A stretch of 64,000 bases of DNA from Sphagnum compactum (Eukaryota; Bryophyta; Sphagnopsida; Sphagnales), in the NCBI GenBank assembly GCA_965153455.1, contig OZ234499.1, forward strand, positions 18,224,271 to 18,288,270, given 5' to 3'. The notes under the pieces are model-generated. The model was not told where the DNA came from, ran no database searches, and was given only the letters and a program-made list of their open reading frames with translations. Position numbers and translations under genes: made by a program. Positions 22,714 through 33,600 of this stretch are shown here, piece by piece; within the stretch, counting starts at the first letter, position 1, and every line of letters begins with the position of its first letter.

Positions 22714-23974
22714 GATGACTACCAAGGTGACCTTTGTGAACAAACACAATGAAGACCAAACCTTCAAGGTAAATCTGTTTGGGCCAAACAAGAATCGTGT
22801 GAAAGTTAGCAACGTCTTGGCAATATTCAAGGCAACTGTGGCCATCATGTCTGATGGCAACATGATGCAAGCAGATGACTTTGGATTGAGCATGGACTGC
22901 TTTGACTCTGGATCAAGGCATGTTATCACTCTCATTCCAACTTTGGATCCAGGTGACTTTCTTTCAAAAAAATTTATAAATTTATTATTCCTATTTTTGG
23001 TTCAGAGTTTGTCTTTGAATATTAAGTTTGCATAAACCCTAAAGTGACATACTTTGAACATGGTTGTTCATTATGGATGACACCTTGAGGTAGTTTTTAT
23101 TGATTTAGTTTTGATAGAGAGCTTGTTTAACACCAAAACTTAGTTTCTTTTCAAGTAATTTTCTTATCAAAGTTAAGTATAAATATTGATTAATAGTTGC
23201 ATTTGCAAAAGTTATAGAATATCAGTCTGAAGAGAAGGATGTTGAAAAGTGCATCAAAGTTGATCATTCCACTCCAAAGAAAAAGAAGCAAGACAACTAT
23301 ACTATCGATGCACAGTTCACAATGTACGACAGAATTTTCAAGAAAAAGCCGAACACAGTGTCTGTGGAATGGGGTAGAGATTTCCTTAGGATTTTTCACC
23401 CCCTCCAATGGAAGGTGCACAACCGAAATTTGTGCATGGTGCGTTCATGGTTTAGTGATACAAAAGATGAAGAAGTTTAATGGTTTTTTGAATGCCAATC
23501 TACGAGAGCAGAAAGAGGTGGTCCACGCTGTTAAACAGTTTATATCAGACTGTGAGCCAACATTGGCAGCCCTTCTATTCATGGAAAATGGCACCACTAC
23601 ATGTATGCGTTGGAAGGTGGAAGACATCTATGAATGGTACAAAGAACATAAACACTACATCTCAAACAAAGCAGAAAAGGTGAGACTGACCAACAAGTTG
23701 GTTTCTTTTGTTTTCTTTTCCTCTAGGTTTTACAATTTTCATTGCTAGGTGGGTTGTCTAGGATAGAGATCTAAGCCATTTTTTCATGAAAAGTTTTTCT
23801 TGGTTTGGAAATTCTGGACTTCTTTTCATGCACTTTGTGATATCATGCAGCAGTGACACACTTTTGCAATTTGGCAAGCGCCTTGACCAGGGAAAATTTC
23901 TGCAAACCATGCAAGTAAAGGAGCTCAAATTTTTGCAAGCCATGCAAGCAAAGGAGCTACGATTGCTGCCATAG
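22714..23974 (+). pseudogene. unknown spliced gene, probably broken
   Basis: Exon 1 runs from ATG 22714 (MTTKVTFVNKHNEDQTFKV...) to a donor at about 22952 (CCAG/GTGACT, phase 1). An acceptor near 23213 (TTGCAAAAG) restores frame: IEYQSEEKDVEKCIKVDH, a basic nuclear-localisation-like patch PKKKKQ, then WGRDFLRIFHPLQWKVHN. That frame stops at about 23480, but a frame one base away continues as FLNANLREQKEVVHAVKQF, ISDCEPTLAALLFMENG and WKVEDIYEWYKEHKHY to a good donor (AAAAG/GTGAGA) at 23679. This suggests a one-base frameshift near 23475. A possible third exon after ATCATGCAG (about 23850) carries a duplicated 33-bp piece (FLQTMQVKELK / FLQAMQAKELR). I do not recognise the family. It may be a host gene or an ORF of an undescribed element. 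Confidence 0.5.
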
Positions 23975-24332
23975 GTCCACCTAGTAACAGAGCCTTACAA
24001 TTAAGTGCAGGGATTCCAAGTTTAGGGATTCCAAAACACAATGCTCATAAGGTGAGTTGAAAGTTTTTTTGGGGGGGTGATTTGGAAGAGCCTTTTAATG
24101 TTGGGGAAAACTTAACTAGATCTCAAGATGTTTGAGCTACAGAAAAACATTAAATTGATTAGAGATTTTGGCCTTCTTCTCACACACTCCCTGATGCATG
24201 TATTACAATGAAGACAAGTGATAAACAGAATCCAAGTGATGTCATAACATGTATAAACACATAATCCAACAATTACATTTGATACAAGCATTAGGTATAA
24301 ACACATTCATTGAATGCCTTGTCCATTATACC

Positions 24333-24580
24333 AATGCTTACCCAAATAGCACAAGTGTGCCACTATGTTAGGTCCATTGTCAAATAGAGATTTGTTAAAA
24401 TATAACTACGCACACAAGAAGCCACACTTTATGGCAATGTCTTCCCCAAATAAAAGATTCGTTTAATCCACATTAACTTATGGGGTCAAATAAGATGGTG
24501 AATATAAGGAACACATGCCAAATTATGTCAATGCCCACCCAAATGGCACAAATGTGCAATTAGGTTAAACATTTGTGTCA
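24333..24580 (+). repeat. tandem duplication, period about 197 bp
   Basis: CAATGCTTACCCAAATAGCA, then CAAGTGTGCCACTATGTTAGG at about 24333, recurs as CAATGCCCACCCAAATGGCA at 24530. It lies in an AT-rich, gene-free stretch (23985-25099) that otherwise shows nothing. Confidence 0.6.
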
Positions 24581-25099
24581 AATATAACTTTACTCATTAG
24601 AGGTTTCACCCATTACATGATGTTTACCCAAATAACAATTTTTTGTATTCATGAAATCCAAATGTGATATATTTTATATTTACAATTCATCTTCAACCAA
24701 TGGGTCAAATAATAAATATTTTAATTCATTTCAGTGTATTCAAATCTTTCAAAAACATGTTTCAAGTTGTAAAAAAATTCAAATGCATCTAATACTAGCA
24801 CTGAAAAAAAAAGGATTTTCAAGTAACAAAATATATTGAATATAAATTACATTATATTATAAATTACAAATTATAAGATATTATGACCAAACTAACATAA
24901 GAGAATATACACATTTATTGTGATAGCTTGAAAGAAATGTGATATTTGTAAGGTGTGTAAAGTTTCAAATACAATCTAAAGAAATAATCATATTCAAATG
25001 TTGAAATTCCATTACTAAAACAATTACACATATTCAGGAAATTGTCTTACATTATGAAAAAAGATTTATTGTTTTATGACTTCGTACGTAATATACTAT

Positions 25100-25205
25100 C
25101 TATCGCATTATACCTTTAGGGTTTGCCCGTTATTTATTCATTTATTTTTTTCGCAAGGGAACGGAGGGGAACTTCGGTGGAGACCGAGCAGAGGAGCTCC
25201 TCGCA
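25100..25205 (+). repeat. left terminal inverted repeat of the gene-carrying element
   Basis: Pairs with 27767-27873. The inner 45 bases around GGAACTTCGGTGGAGACCG are nearly identical in both arms, with looser pairing in the outer T-rich part. Confidence 0.7.
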
Positions 25206-25440
25206 AATCCAGAACGCTGACACTCACCTGCTGCAAGGAGGCTAACAATCTGACTGAAAGTGGGTTCCTCAAAGTCTTCTGTTACTTCTTTTGGGGAGAC
25301 AAAGCCACCCGGCAAAGACGGATCTCTGAACCCTGAAGGTAAGGGGACAAGCAGTGGCTGCTGCAATGCTCCTCCTTGCTCACTATGCACAACAATTGAG
25401 GCTTGGCACCAATCCACTGCACCAGTCACCAGCACTGGTT
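25206..25440 (-). other. open minus-strand frame inside the element, possible captured exon
   Basis: An uninterrupted minus frame reads VTGAVDWCQASIVVHSEQGG, PLPSGFRDPSLPGGFVSP and KEVTEDFEEPTFSQIVSLLA, with composition more protein-like than neighbouring frames. No family was recognised. It lies downstream of the DUF2358 exon on the same strand and could be part of the same captured gene or a second one. Confidence 0.3.
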
Positions 25441-25497
25441 GAGGCTAATGTACTCTTCAATGCCCAATAAAAACGGACCGATGTGAAGTGCTGCAAT

Positions 25498-25895
25498 TAT
25501 GGAGACAAGTAGAACAAATTTCCAGTTCTTTGAAAGAAAGGAGTTGGGTCGTGTGGGCTCCTGCTTAATAGATCCAAAACTGACTGTGGCTGGAACTTTG
25601 GGGGTGAATTCATGATTATATTATCCACCTCATGCTCATATATTCTTCCATCTTTATCCAACTTGTATTCTGAGGTTCCATCAAAATGACCCTGAGCTTC
25701 CCATGGTACACAAGGAATGCCCCAGACAGTCCACCGTACCATATCACTTTGTCTGATGGCTGCCAACCCCAAACTATATCTACCCATAGAGCTTTGAAGA
25801 AGATCCGGCCATGAAACTGAAGAGCCCAGAAGACAAGCTTGTTGTTATCTATGCCCTCAAAGGTATTCATAAGGTCACAGAATACCACATCATCT
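25498..25895 (-). pseudogene. DUF2358-type exon, frameshifted
   Basis: After an acceptor TTTCTGTTGTAG at 25896 the exon reads DDVVFCDLMNTFEGIDNNKL, FWALQFHGRIFFKALWVDI and WQPSDKV. One base appears to be missing near 25738, after which another frame continues VRWTVWGIPCVPWEAQG, FDGTSEYKLDKDGRIYEHEV, DNIIMNSPPKFQPQSVLDLL to a stop at 25498. The order FHGRIFF...WQP...VRW...GxPxVPWE...G...YKLDxxGxIYEHxVDN is that of the plant DUF2358 domain. It occurs in plastid proteins, some fused to a SOUL haem-binding domain. The remainder of the gene is not recognisable here, which fits a captured fragment. Confidence 0.65.
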
Positions 25896-25899
25896 CTAC

Positions 25900-27330
25900 A
25901 ACAGAAACATTACCACAATCAGTTACCAACCAAAGGATACTCACATCAAATGTGGAACAATAAGCTAATGCAACAACAACATATAATCAAATGGGCTAAA
26001 ATTGCCACACACTGAAAATAAACTTAGAGGAAGTATAAACTGAATGTCTTTGTTGTTGTATGTAAAGCGATGCCACTGAGAGATTTTTTTAAATGAGAAA
26101 GGAGTACAAATAGTCTTTTCTCCTGCCTTCCCTAAGCAACATTCGAACTCATGCTCACAATGAGACAACAAACTCAGACAGTTAGATGTGCAAGGAGCAG
26201 CCATGAAATCACAATATCTACTTTCAAGACAACCAAAACACATTCACCAAAGACACCAGTTTGTACTCCAGGGCAATTGACAGAAACTAATTGAAAAAGG
26301 AGTTTGGCTCCAAGTATTATAATCTGCAAGAGAAAGCACCCCAATGGCCTCCCATTTTGCCCTGCCTTCACTTCTATGCTAATGAAACATACCTTACATT
26401 CCTTCAGACAGAAAAACTCTTCAACAATATTTACACCTATGAGATTGCAGAGAAAACTCCCAAAACCCAATTTGAAGGTAACATGACAAAGAGTGCAGTC
26501 ATATGTTATGAGAGTTGATCAGAAAGTGTCTGACAATTACCTTCATCGAGAATAGCCATGGCAAGCTGCCAGGACTACCCACTGACTTCATCAGCAGCCC
26601 CCAAATAGTGGGTGTAGATAAGTATGTAATATGATGGAACAATGTGTAGAAACCCCCCACCCCCAAAAATACACATTGAGTCACCTTCCAGATTCTTGCA
26701 ACATTGACAAGATCAAGGCTTGTGTCTCAAATCAGTCCAGAGTTGAAGCAGCATGCTAACACCGTGCAATTCAAGCCTTTATATCCATTGCAAACCGTAC
26801 CCTCTCCAATAAACGGAGGATGAAATCAGTCCCTAGATTTTTCTCTGTCCAAAATTTCATAACAGTTCCATACTAGGTGTCTTTCCACCTTGACTGCAAC
26901 TTCCTGAAGAGCAGGTTAACCATATTCCACAATCATGTGTTTGCTGAATCCTCAAAGTCATCCTTGCTTGCCAGTAGGAGACTCACTGGGCACAAGGAGG
27001 AGACATCACTTAGACAAATACAGCACTTGTAAGCTTGCCTTGGCTATGCAAGAACACCCATATTTTAACTCTCGCATTACAATTATAGCAACCATCATTA
27101 CAGTAAACTTTTTACACCCGACCCAGTGGAAATTTCACTGTCCTTCCAAGAGGGGGCTCAGGCCTACCCACACCACAATACAAACAGAAAACTCTATGGA
27201 CCTCACATTTCTAGCCAGCATCCACACGTCCCATTCAGCTCTGGATGGGACATTTGGTAGTCACAATCCTGCTCACAAAAGAGAAAAGCACAACTCGTTG
27301 CAATGAAGAGCACTGAGAAGCTGAAGACAT
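25900..27330. other. interior of the gene-carrying element, no further exon recognised
   Basis: Both strands were scanned for the expected upstream DUF2358 exon or a SOUL domain, and none was recognised. Frames of 92-123 codons at 25965-27306 have no domain. A GAAG/GTAATT site near 26538 on the minus strand could be a relic donor. Confidence 0.3.
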
Positions 27331-27700
27331 TAGCCTCGCATGAAATCACAGCTCAAGCAACTGTCAGATCCAGTTCTTGGTCGATCTTCCGACCCTGTTA
27401 GTATGTACAAGCCTTCCTTGTCGATAGGTTTACCATAGCCTTCCTTGTCACAGAAGGCACCACTGCTGACATTTTTGCAGAGCTGTCCTGCACTCTTTAT
27501 AATACACAGGAAACAAGCTGTTGACCTCTTCACAGAGCTTGGAATTTTCCTGCACCAGTTGGTTCCAGTGCTTAACAAAAGAGGATCTTCAGCCATTTCA
27601 TCTCCTATCATGAAATCACTCTCGAGTTCATTCTCCAGCCTCATAGCAGCCACGAGCTTCTCTATAGCCATTCTCTTTCAAATGAACGCCGATTGAATAG
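27331..27700 (-). other. possible captured coding relic next to the right arm
   Basis: A 113-codon minus frame begins MAIEKLVAAMRLENELESDF, acidic and helical in appearance. It then reads through Cys-rich, poorly protein-like sequence. It could be a 5' exon of captured host sequence. No family was recognised. Confidence 0.25.
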
Positions 27701-27766
27701 AAGAAGATAAAGGTGCGTGAATTGAAATTCTCAATGATGCTCTGAACTTCGGGTTCTACGGCAAAG

Positions 27767-27873
27767 TGCGAGGAGCAAAGCTCTGCCCGGTCTCCACCGA
27801 AGTTCCCCTCTCTTCCCCTGCGAAAAAAAGAAAAAAAAACGGGCAGACCGTGAAAATATAATGCAATACATAT
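27767..27873 (-). repeat. right terminal inverted repeat of the gene-carrying element
   Basis: The reverse complement reads TGCCCGTTTTTTTTTC, TTTTTTTCGCAGGGG, AACTTCGGTGGAGACCGGGC and CTCCTCGCA, pairing with 25100-25205. Confidence 0.7.
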
Positions 27874-28239
27874 ACGCATTAATCACTTATCATGAAGATT
27901 GTACAATGGGTGCTGCATAAATTTGTGCATATGATGTGGGGATCTTAGTATGAGTCTGCAAGAAGAGGAAACTGGTATACTATGAGCAGAGTAGGTATGT
28001 ATAGGTTGAAGTGCAGGAGACAGCAAATACAGAGGATTTTTACAGCAGATTGTAGTCAGGAAAGACTTCTTTTGATCTTATCAGGGTAATTCATATTGGG
28101 CAGATCCCCAGTGATTGGAGATCTATGCTAGATGTCAATACTGACAACAATTTGCCTCCAATTCTCATAATGAGATCCTGCAGTATCTATTGCAAAAGCT
28201 CATGTGAAAAATAGGGGCATTGTTGACTGAAACGGTTGG

Positions 28240-29190
28240 AGAGTTTCGAGTAAGGTGCCCATGCACAGTGGGGTTGTTTGGAATACCATGATTTTGCAAC
28301 ATGTGAAATGTGGGGAAGGGCAGAAGGCAGTGGAACTGTTCTGAAAAATGCCTCTGGAATGCGACCAGGGTGGAGCTACATGCTGGAACTTTGATCAGAT
28401 TGCAGAATGTGTGTGCTAGTGTAGGGGCTGTTAATGAGGTCAGGGTTGTTCATAATCAGATCATTCAGAATGGTGCTTGAGTCCGATGTCATTGGGTGTA
28501 AATGCCTAATTGAGCATGGGGAAAGCTTGGAGTGTGATGAACAAGATGCATGCACTCAATGTGTTTTCTTGCATTCCATCATGTTGCAACACATGAAAAT
28601 AGGGCAAGGGCAAAAGGCATTAAAGCTTTTTCAATAAATACAAGGGGGAAGGGGTTGGAGCCAGATTCAGTCACTGTTTGTTGGTTGCTGGTGTGTGTGC
28701 CAGTGTAGCAGCACTTGAGGATGGAAGGTTCTTCATAAACAGATTATTGAATTTGTTTGCCTACTTGATGTCTTCATGGGCAGTCACCTTGTTGATGTGT
28801 ATTTAAAATGTTGGAGCATTGAGGACACAACACAGTGTTCAACATGATGCCCACAGGTGGTGAAGGCTATTGGAACTCTATGCTTGGAGGGTATGCCATG
28901 TCTAGGTATGGTGAGGAAGCTTTTGAACATTTTGAACAGAGGCATCATGGACATATGAACATCACTTTGTTATTATCTCGCCTTCAGTATCTGGAAGGAT
29001 CTCCTGTTTATGGAACTTCCAACGAAGAGAAAACTCTCTGCAGATTTTGCCAGAAAGTGGCCATCATTGGACATTTTAGATGGAGGTTTCTGAAAGAAGC
29101 GGACTGTGCTCAGAAATGCATTTCATTAAAGACTAATGATGCATGGTCACTTAACTGCTTCATAAAGTTTGGTTTTATGACAACCCAGGT
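28240..29190 (+). pseudogene. PPR (pentatricopeptide repeat) protein pseudogene
   Basis: At least three PPR-length repeats can be read by switching frames. The pieces, in order, are VVWNTMILQHVKCGEGQKA; VCASVGAVNEVRVVHNQIIQ; ESDVIGCKCLIEHGESLECD; IMLQHMKIGQGQKALKLF; GLEPDSVTV; VCASVAALEDGR; LLDVFMGSHLVDVY; and FNMMPTGGEGYWNSMLGGYA. Intact relatives are organelle RNA-binding proteins that act in transcript editing and processing. Here there are several frameshifts and stops (a TAG near 28707, for example), and no start or full C-terminus. The tail (CISLKTNDA at about 29115) resembles the end of the repeat tract. There is no sign of expression. Confidence 0.8.
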
Positions 29191-29199
29191 GCTATGCTA

Positions 29200-30779
29200 G
29201 ACATCCCTTGATGTTGCAGTATCTTAACAGGGCTGCATAATTTGGTGCCAGTTAAAGGGACCCAATAATACATCAACCCAGCTGCAGCTTCAGCATATAT
29301 CTTAAAGCAATGGTTTGTAGCAGTTTCTGAACTCAATCAAAGATGTTTCTGCACCTGGTTTATAGGAAAATGACAACTTGCCAGCTTATCACAATGACAA
29401 TCGCCATTATGCTATAGGAAAATGACCCAATAGTGCCATCTGGTGGTCCATCTCCAGACCACTTTCTAGGATCTACTTTGAATCTTTTGCATTGCAGCGC
29501 CCACATTGTTTTAGAGATCAAGTTGTTTGTGATGAAAACTGTGATGCAGAGAATTTTCTCTCCTTCCAGCTTTTTACACAACTGCAAACTTTACCCAAAA
29601 CTTTACACCAGTCATCAGATGTATCCCTGGGTTGTGGACTTATTTTTTATGATGGCTGTTTGATTGGCAAGCAGGTTATTATCTCTCCATCTCTTTTTCA
29701 TGTTGTATGGATGGTTAAACTGCCATGGTAACGCCTTCCATCTAGTAGCTCCTCTTCGGATTATTGAACGGATTGCTTGATTGTATGAAAGTTTTCCACC
29801 TCACTTGAACACTACAGCTGCTTAGTTAGCAGATGATTTCATTGTTTCAGCCCACTTTAGCAAGATTATGTTGTGGACCAGCAGTATATCTTTCACTGCA
29901 AAGTCTGAGGAGGTCAATATTGAAGCTTTGCTGATGCACCTTGCTACAATTCTTTTGAGTCTCTAAGCTGGGATTATGTAAGCTTTGTAACTGTTGCCCA
30001 AGTGATTTCTGTAAACTTTTGCACTATCTCTACGTGTGCAGACTCTGTAGCTTTGTTGGATATGGCCTACACCTCAAGTGGCCCAAAAATAGTTACGGAC
30101 CTGCTTCATGGAACTATGTGGATTTTTCAAGAATTGGGATTTTCAGAGTAAATTAGAGGCTTCCAAATGGACACCTTATGGTGCAGTTTCTTATGGTTGG
30201 TTAATTGTCTGGTACATCAGTGAGAGGAGTGGGCAGTTGCTCACACTGTTGAAGAAAGTTGCTGGTGATTGTTGTTGTTTGGTTGAAACCAGTGGCAACT
30301 GTAGTTGAAATTCCAATAAGGTTGACACATTTGTGGATGCTAAGGAGACAAAAATGGTGCATGGTTTCTTTTGTCATGCATATTAATAACCAGTTTCTTT
30401 AAGTTGCAGTAAATACCAATTTGAAGGTTGCTTTGTGAAGTTAGGTGGTTTGTGGACACAAGGGCAAGTCTATCATGACATGCAGTTTCTGGAGAAAAGG
30501 CATTGTTGAGTCTGTTGTATGGACTTGGATATTCAAGTTTTGTCACTTTGGCAGAAATTGCAGAGGTTGAATTAGTCTGCTGCTCAGATTTCCCTAGATT
30601 TACTGTTTCATGCAGATTTTTATTCATTGTATGAGGTCATATTGAAACAGATATCATATGTGGCCCCTTATGTAGAGGAAAATTATTCCCATTCATTAAG
30701 CACTCAGAAATTTTTTAGTGTAGTTGGAAGGCAGCTTACATACATAAATGTCTTGTAGAAAAGAGGAGAGACTTTACAC
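29200..30779. other. intergenic, coding-like traces only
   Basis: Plus frames at 29492-29731 (FLSFQLFTQLQTLPKTLHQS, GCGLIFYDGCLIGKQVII) and 30108-30308 look somewhat protein-like. They are short, unlinked and unrecognised. They may be decayed exons of one gene. Confidence 0.25.
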
Positions 30780-31040
30780 CTACTACTAATTAAGAGTGGG
30801 CAGGATCTTATCCTTAAGGAATAGGCATAAAAACCCTCCCACTCCTAGAGCTCCTGATCTACTTATGTTTAGGTTCATACTAACCCTCTCCCTCCTAGGC
30901 CTTGTTCATGATGGGTAAAGCCCACAATGGGGGACATTCCCAGAATGTGAGGCAGGAAAAACTATGGCCTCATCCTAGTTCCCCTTATTTTGGTAAGTCC
31001 CCGACACTTGGGCTGTACCCTACACCTATGGGCAGTTGCA
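30780..31040 (+). repeat. dispersed repeat family A, best-preserved copy
   Basis: The copy reads TAAGAGTGGGCAGGATCTTA, AGGCATAAAAACCCTCCCAC, ATGGGTAAAGCCCACAATGG, GGGACATTCCCAGAATGTGA, CCTCATCCTAG, CCTTATTTTGGTAAG and ACACTTGGGCTGTACCC. Other copies lie at 216, 1550, 16975 (inverted) and 47395. It sits directly beside a family C copy, whereas the two families lie about 4 kb apart near the left end. Confidence 0.65.
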
Positions 31041-31104
31041 TGCAATTTAGTGAACTGGTTTGTCTAGGGTCAAGTTTCAAACGAGAGAAACAGGTGACTG
31101 TAGT

Positions 31105-32215
31105 GGGTCCTCAGAAGCTTCTGTCTCTGTTTAAAACCACAAACACTTCTGCCTTCATTATCAAAATTCTGTTAGCATGGAGATACCTGTAAATTATATT
31201 GCTTCACTGACAATGAGTAAATGGTTCCACAGTTTCTCTCCTCAACTACATCCAAGCTATGAGCCATCCTATATTAACAGGGCTTTCAGGAGGATTCAAA
31301 TAGGGCCACATGATGTAATCTCTGCAGCTGATGAGAGAACTTAGTTTTTGCTGATTGTTATATTTCTCTTTCAAACTAATTATAATTGTAGGATGGAATA
31401 CAAGCAAGCTCACCTCCCACTGAAGTAAGTTGGCCCGTGTCCAGGTTAGATGGTCAAGTCTTAGGTGGGCTTCTCCAGATTGGATGGTGCAGTTCAACAT
31501 TATGGAAGGCCATAACCATAGAGTCAGCACCACCTGTGGATTTTTCAGCCAATTCATTGTAAATGAGAAATTCTGTGAGCAGCATCAATTGAGGGTTGAA
31601 GCCAGAGACAAAAGAGAAAAGATATCCAATTCACATGAAGCATAGTATTGTAAGCAACAAACAGTTCATAATCATGGGTGCCATAATTCTTTGGCTCTAC
31701 CGTATACCTTAGGCCGCTTATGAAGCTTTATGCTGAGGCAAAATTATGTATGGCACAATTCTGAAATTGTTATGCAAATCTAGAACTCACAATTCAAGTC
31801 CATTACTGACCAGGGAGGGTGGCTGCGTCCATAGCATTAGCCTGATCTGCAGATTGGCCACCCAAAACGTTTCCTTTAGTTCCATTTTGGTACATCACAT
31901 AGGCCAATTCAAACCTTGTTACTACTTAAACTGGAACGGAGTTCTTTCCAGATATCCTGAATGTATGTGTAGATGTTCACAATTGCATATGTATATTCAA
32001 CAAAGGTGACATGCAAATCTACATGTAAATCCAGTAACACCAGAACATAACTTTCCAATGTGTAAAATTACATATGCAGATATACATACATAAATATTAA
32101 CTTATATATTTTTTGCAAAACATATTGACTCCAAACTTTGTAGAAAGTTTTAACCTAGGTAAGCAACCCAACAATGCAGGAGAAACATGAGATGAGGTCC
32201 ACCCAAAGTCATCCC
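31105..32215 (+). repeat. long dispersed repeat family C, copy 2
   Basis: Collinear with 4585-5825: GTCTCTGTTTAAAACCAC, GTTAGCATGGAGATACCTG, TCTCTGCAGCTGATGAG, CTCTTTCAAACTAATTA, CAAGCTCACCTCCCA, GATCTGCAGATTGGCCACCC and ACATGAGATGAGGTCCA. No open frame is shared between the two copies, so neither looks like a gene. Confidence 0.75.
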
Positions 32216-33600
32216 CTTACCAGAAAGTGAGTAATTCTACTTTTGATGAGCGGCAGTTGGATGAACCCCAATTTTAGAACCCCTGGCCACAGCTGAACTG
32301 AGATGAAAGTCATTTGTGCCTGAGTGTGTTCCATAAGGGGGGTTGTCGAAATTCTGGAATTCCTAGTTCTCTCCAATATCTGCTGCCAAATACTGTCTTT
32401 TCTCAATGTTGACATGGGCAAAGCATGTTGGAGCAGACTGCCAGTTCTAAACCCTAGATATTTCTCTCTGCACAGGTTGGGACCAAGGAGGCCATCTACA
32501 ATTTCAGAACTGAAGAGGATTTGACTCATGTAAATTCTGAATCTGGGCCTCTTTGCCAACTTAACTGGCATAGAGAAATGACCCACTTTGTTGCAACACA
32601 TGAAGCTGAACCTTGGGATTCATCAGAAGAGAGGAGAGACATCAGGGTAAATAGAATAGACAACTGTGTATGATTGAAGATCAACTTGATCAGTTCACCA
32701 GTTGGAACAGATGTCTCCTCATCCCAAACCTGTTCTCATGGGTTTTTGAATGTCAACTTGAGGTAAATGTGTTGGAGATTGTGATGGTGTGCAGGTGAAG
32801 CCAGGAATCCAGTGTTGCAGTCGCTGGGTGGATAGCCATCAATTGGTGCCCTTGATTTCTGCATGGAAAAAAAGGAAGTTGATGTTGCTTTGACCACATT
32901 GCAGAAAGGCTCCCTGTCTTTGCCTACTGGCCTTGGAAAATTGTGTATTTGTCAACTGGGTTGATTACCTTTAATTTTACAAGCTTGGGTCTGTCTGGCC
33001 ATACAGACCTTCTAAGCTAGATGCAGTGTGGTCTGTGTGCATCTCTTGATCTCATTGTCTATGAGGAAGGTCTTCAAAATGTCATCTTCTGGCACCATCA
33101 TCTTGCAGAAGCAACTTGTTACTACAGATGAACACTTGTCAACGTGGAAGAAGTACAATGTCAGGCTAGTCAAGGTGTTGGCCTCAACAAGATTGTTGTG
33201 AAAGTCTTCCAGATTTGTCATCTTGGGAAATTTTAGTGAGGCACACATCAACTCTACCTGGGTTGCAACTTGAATAAAGCAGCTTCACATATCTCCAACG
33301 GAAGGAACATGAGGATGTGGGGTGCATCTGTTAGTTTAAAAGCTTTGTGGGTGTGTTAGGGTGTGTTGCTATTGAGCTTCATTGTGGTGGCTTGTAGCTG
33401 CAACCGCTTGGTACTTTTGCAGGTGTGGAGTTGTCACTGCAGGATGTTGGATATCCAGTGACCATTGGCAGTGGTGTGGACGCAACCCAAGCTCATCTGC
33501 AGAGATCCACTCAACCCATTGCCTCAAGAATCTGAACATCTTTCCTTTAGGATTGTCCAGCTGTGAATCAAGCACGGACAATAAACGGCTCACATGAGTG
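32216..33600 (-). other. possible decayed coding region, unrecognised
   Basis: Minus frames at 33369-33593 (LLSVLDSQLDNPKGKMFRFL), 33012-33251 (FPKMTNLEDFHNNLVEANTL, MMVPEDDILKTFLIDNE) and 32209-32601 (MSQILFSSEIVDGLLGPNLC) look more protein-like than most chance frames and share a strand. No domain was recognised, and they are separated by stops and frame changes. It may be a pseudogene. Confidence 0.25.

Larger units (their letters stand above)
25100..27873. mobile_element. inverted-repeat element carrying host gene sequence (Pack-type)
   Basis: Positions 25100-25205 and 27767-27873 are inverted copies of each other. Shared words reading inward are GCATTATA, TGCCCGTT, a T-run ending TTTTTTTCGCA, GGGGAACTTCGGTGGAGACC and CTCCTCGCA. 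The arms are GC-rich inside and AT-rich outside. Between them is minus-strand host-like sequence, including a DUF2358-type exon. This is the layout of a gene-capturing Mutator-type (Pack-MULE) element. No transposase and no clear target duplication are visible, so the superfamily is a guess. Confidence 0.6.

Noticed and set aside
29492-29731. 79-codon frame (LFTQLQTLPKTLHQSSD) resembling a real protein
   Set aside because: Suggestive composition only. I could not link it to neighbouring exons or name a family.
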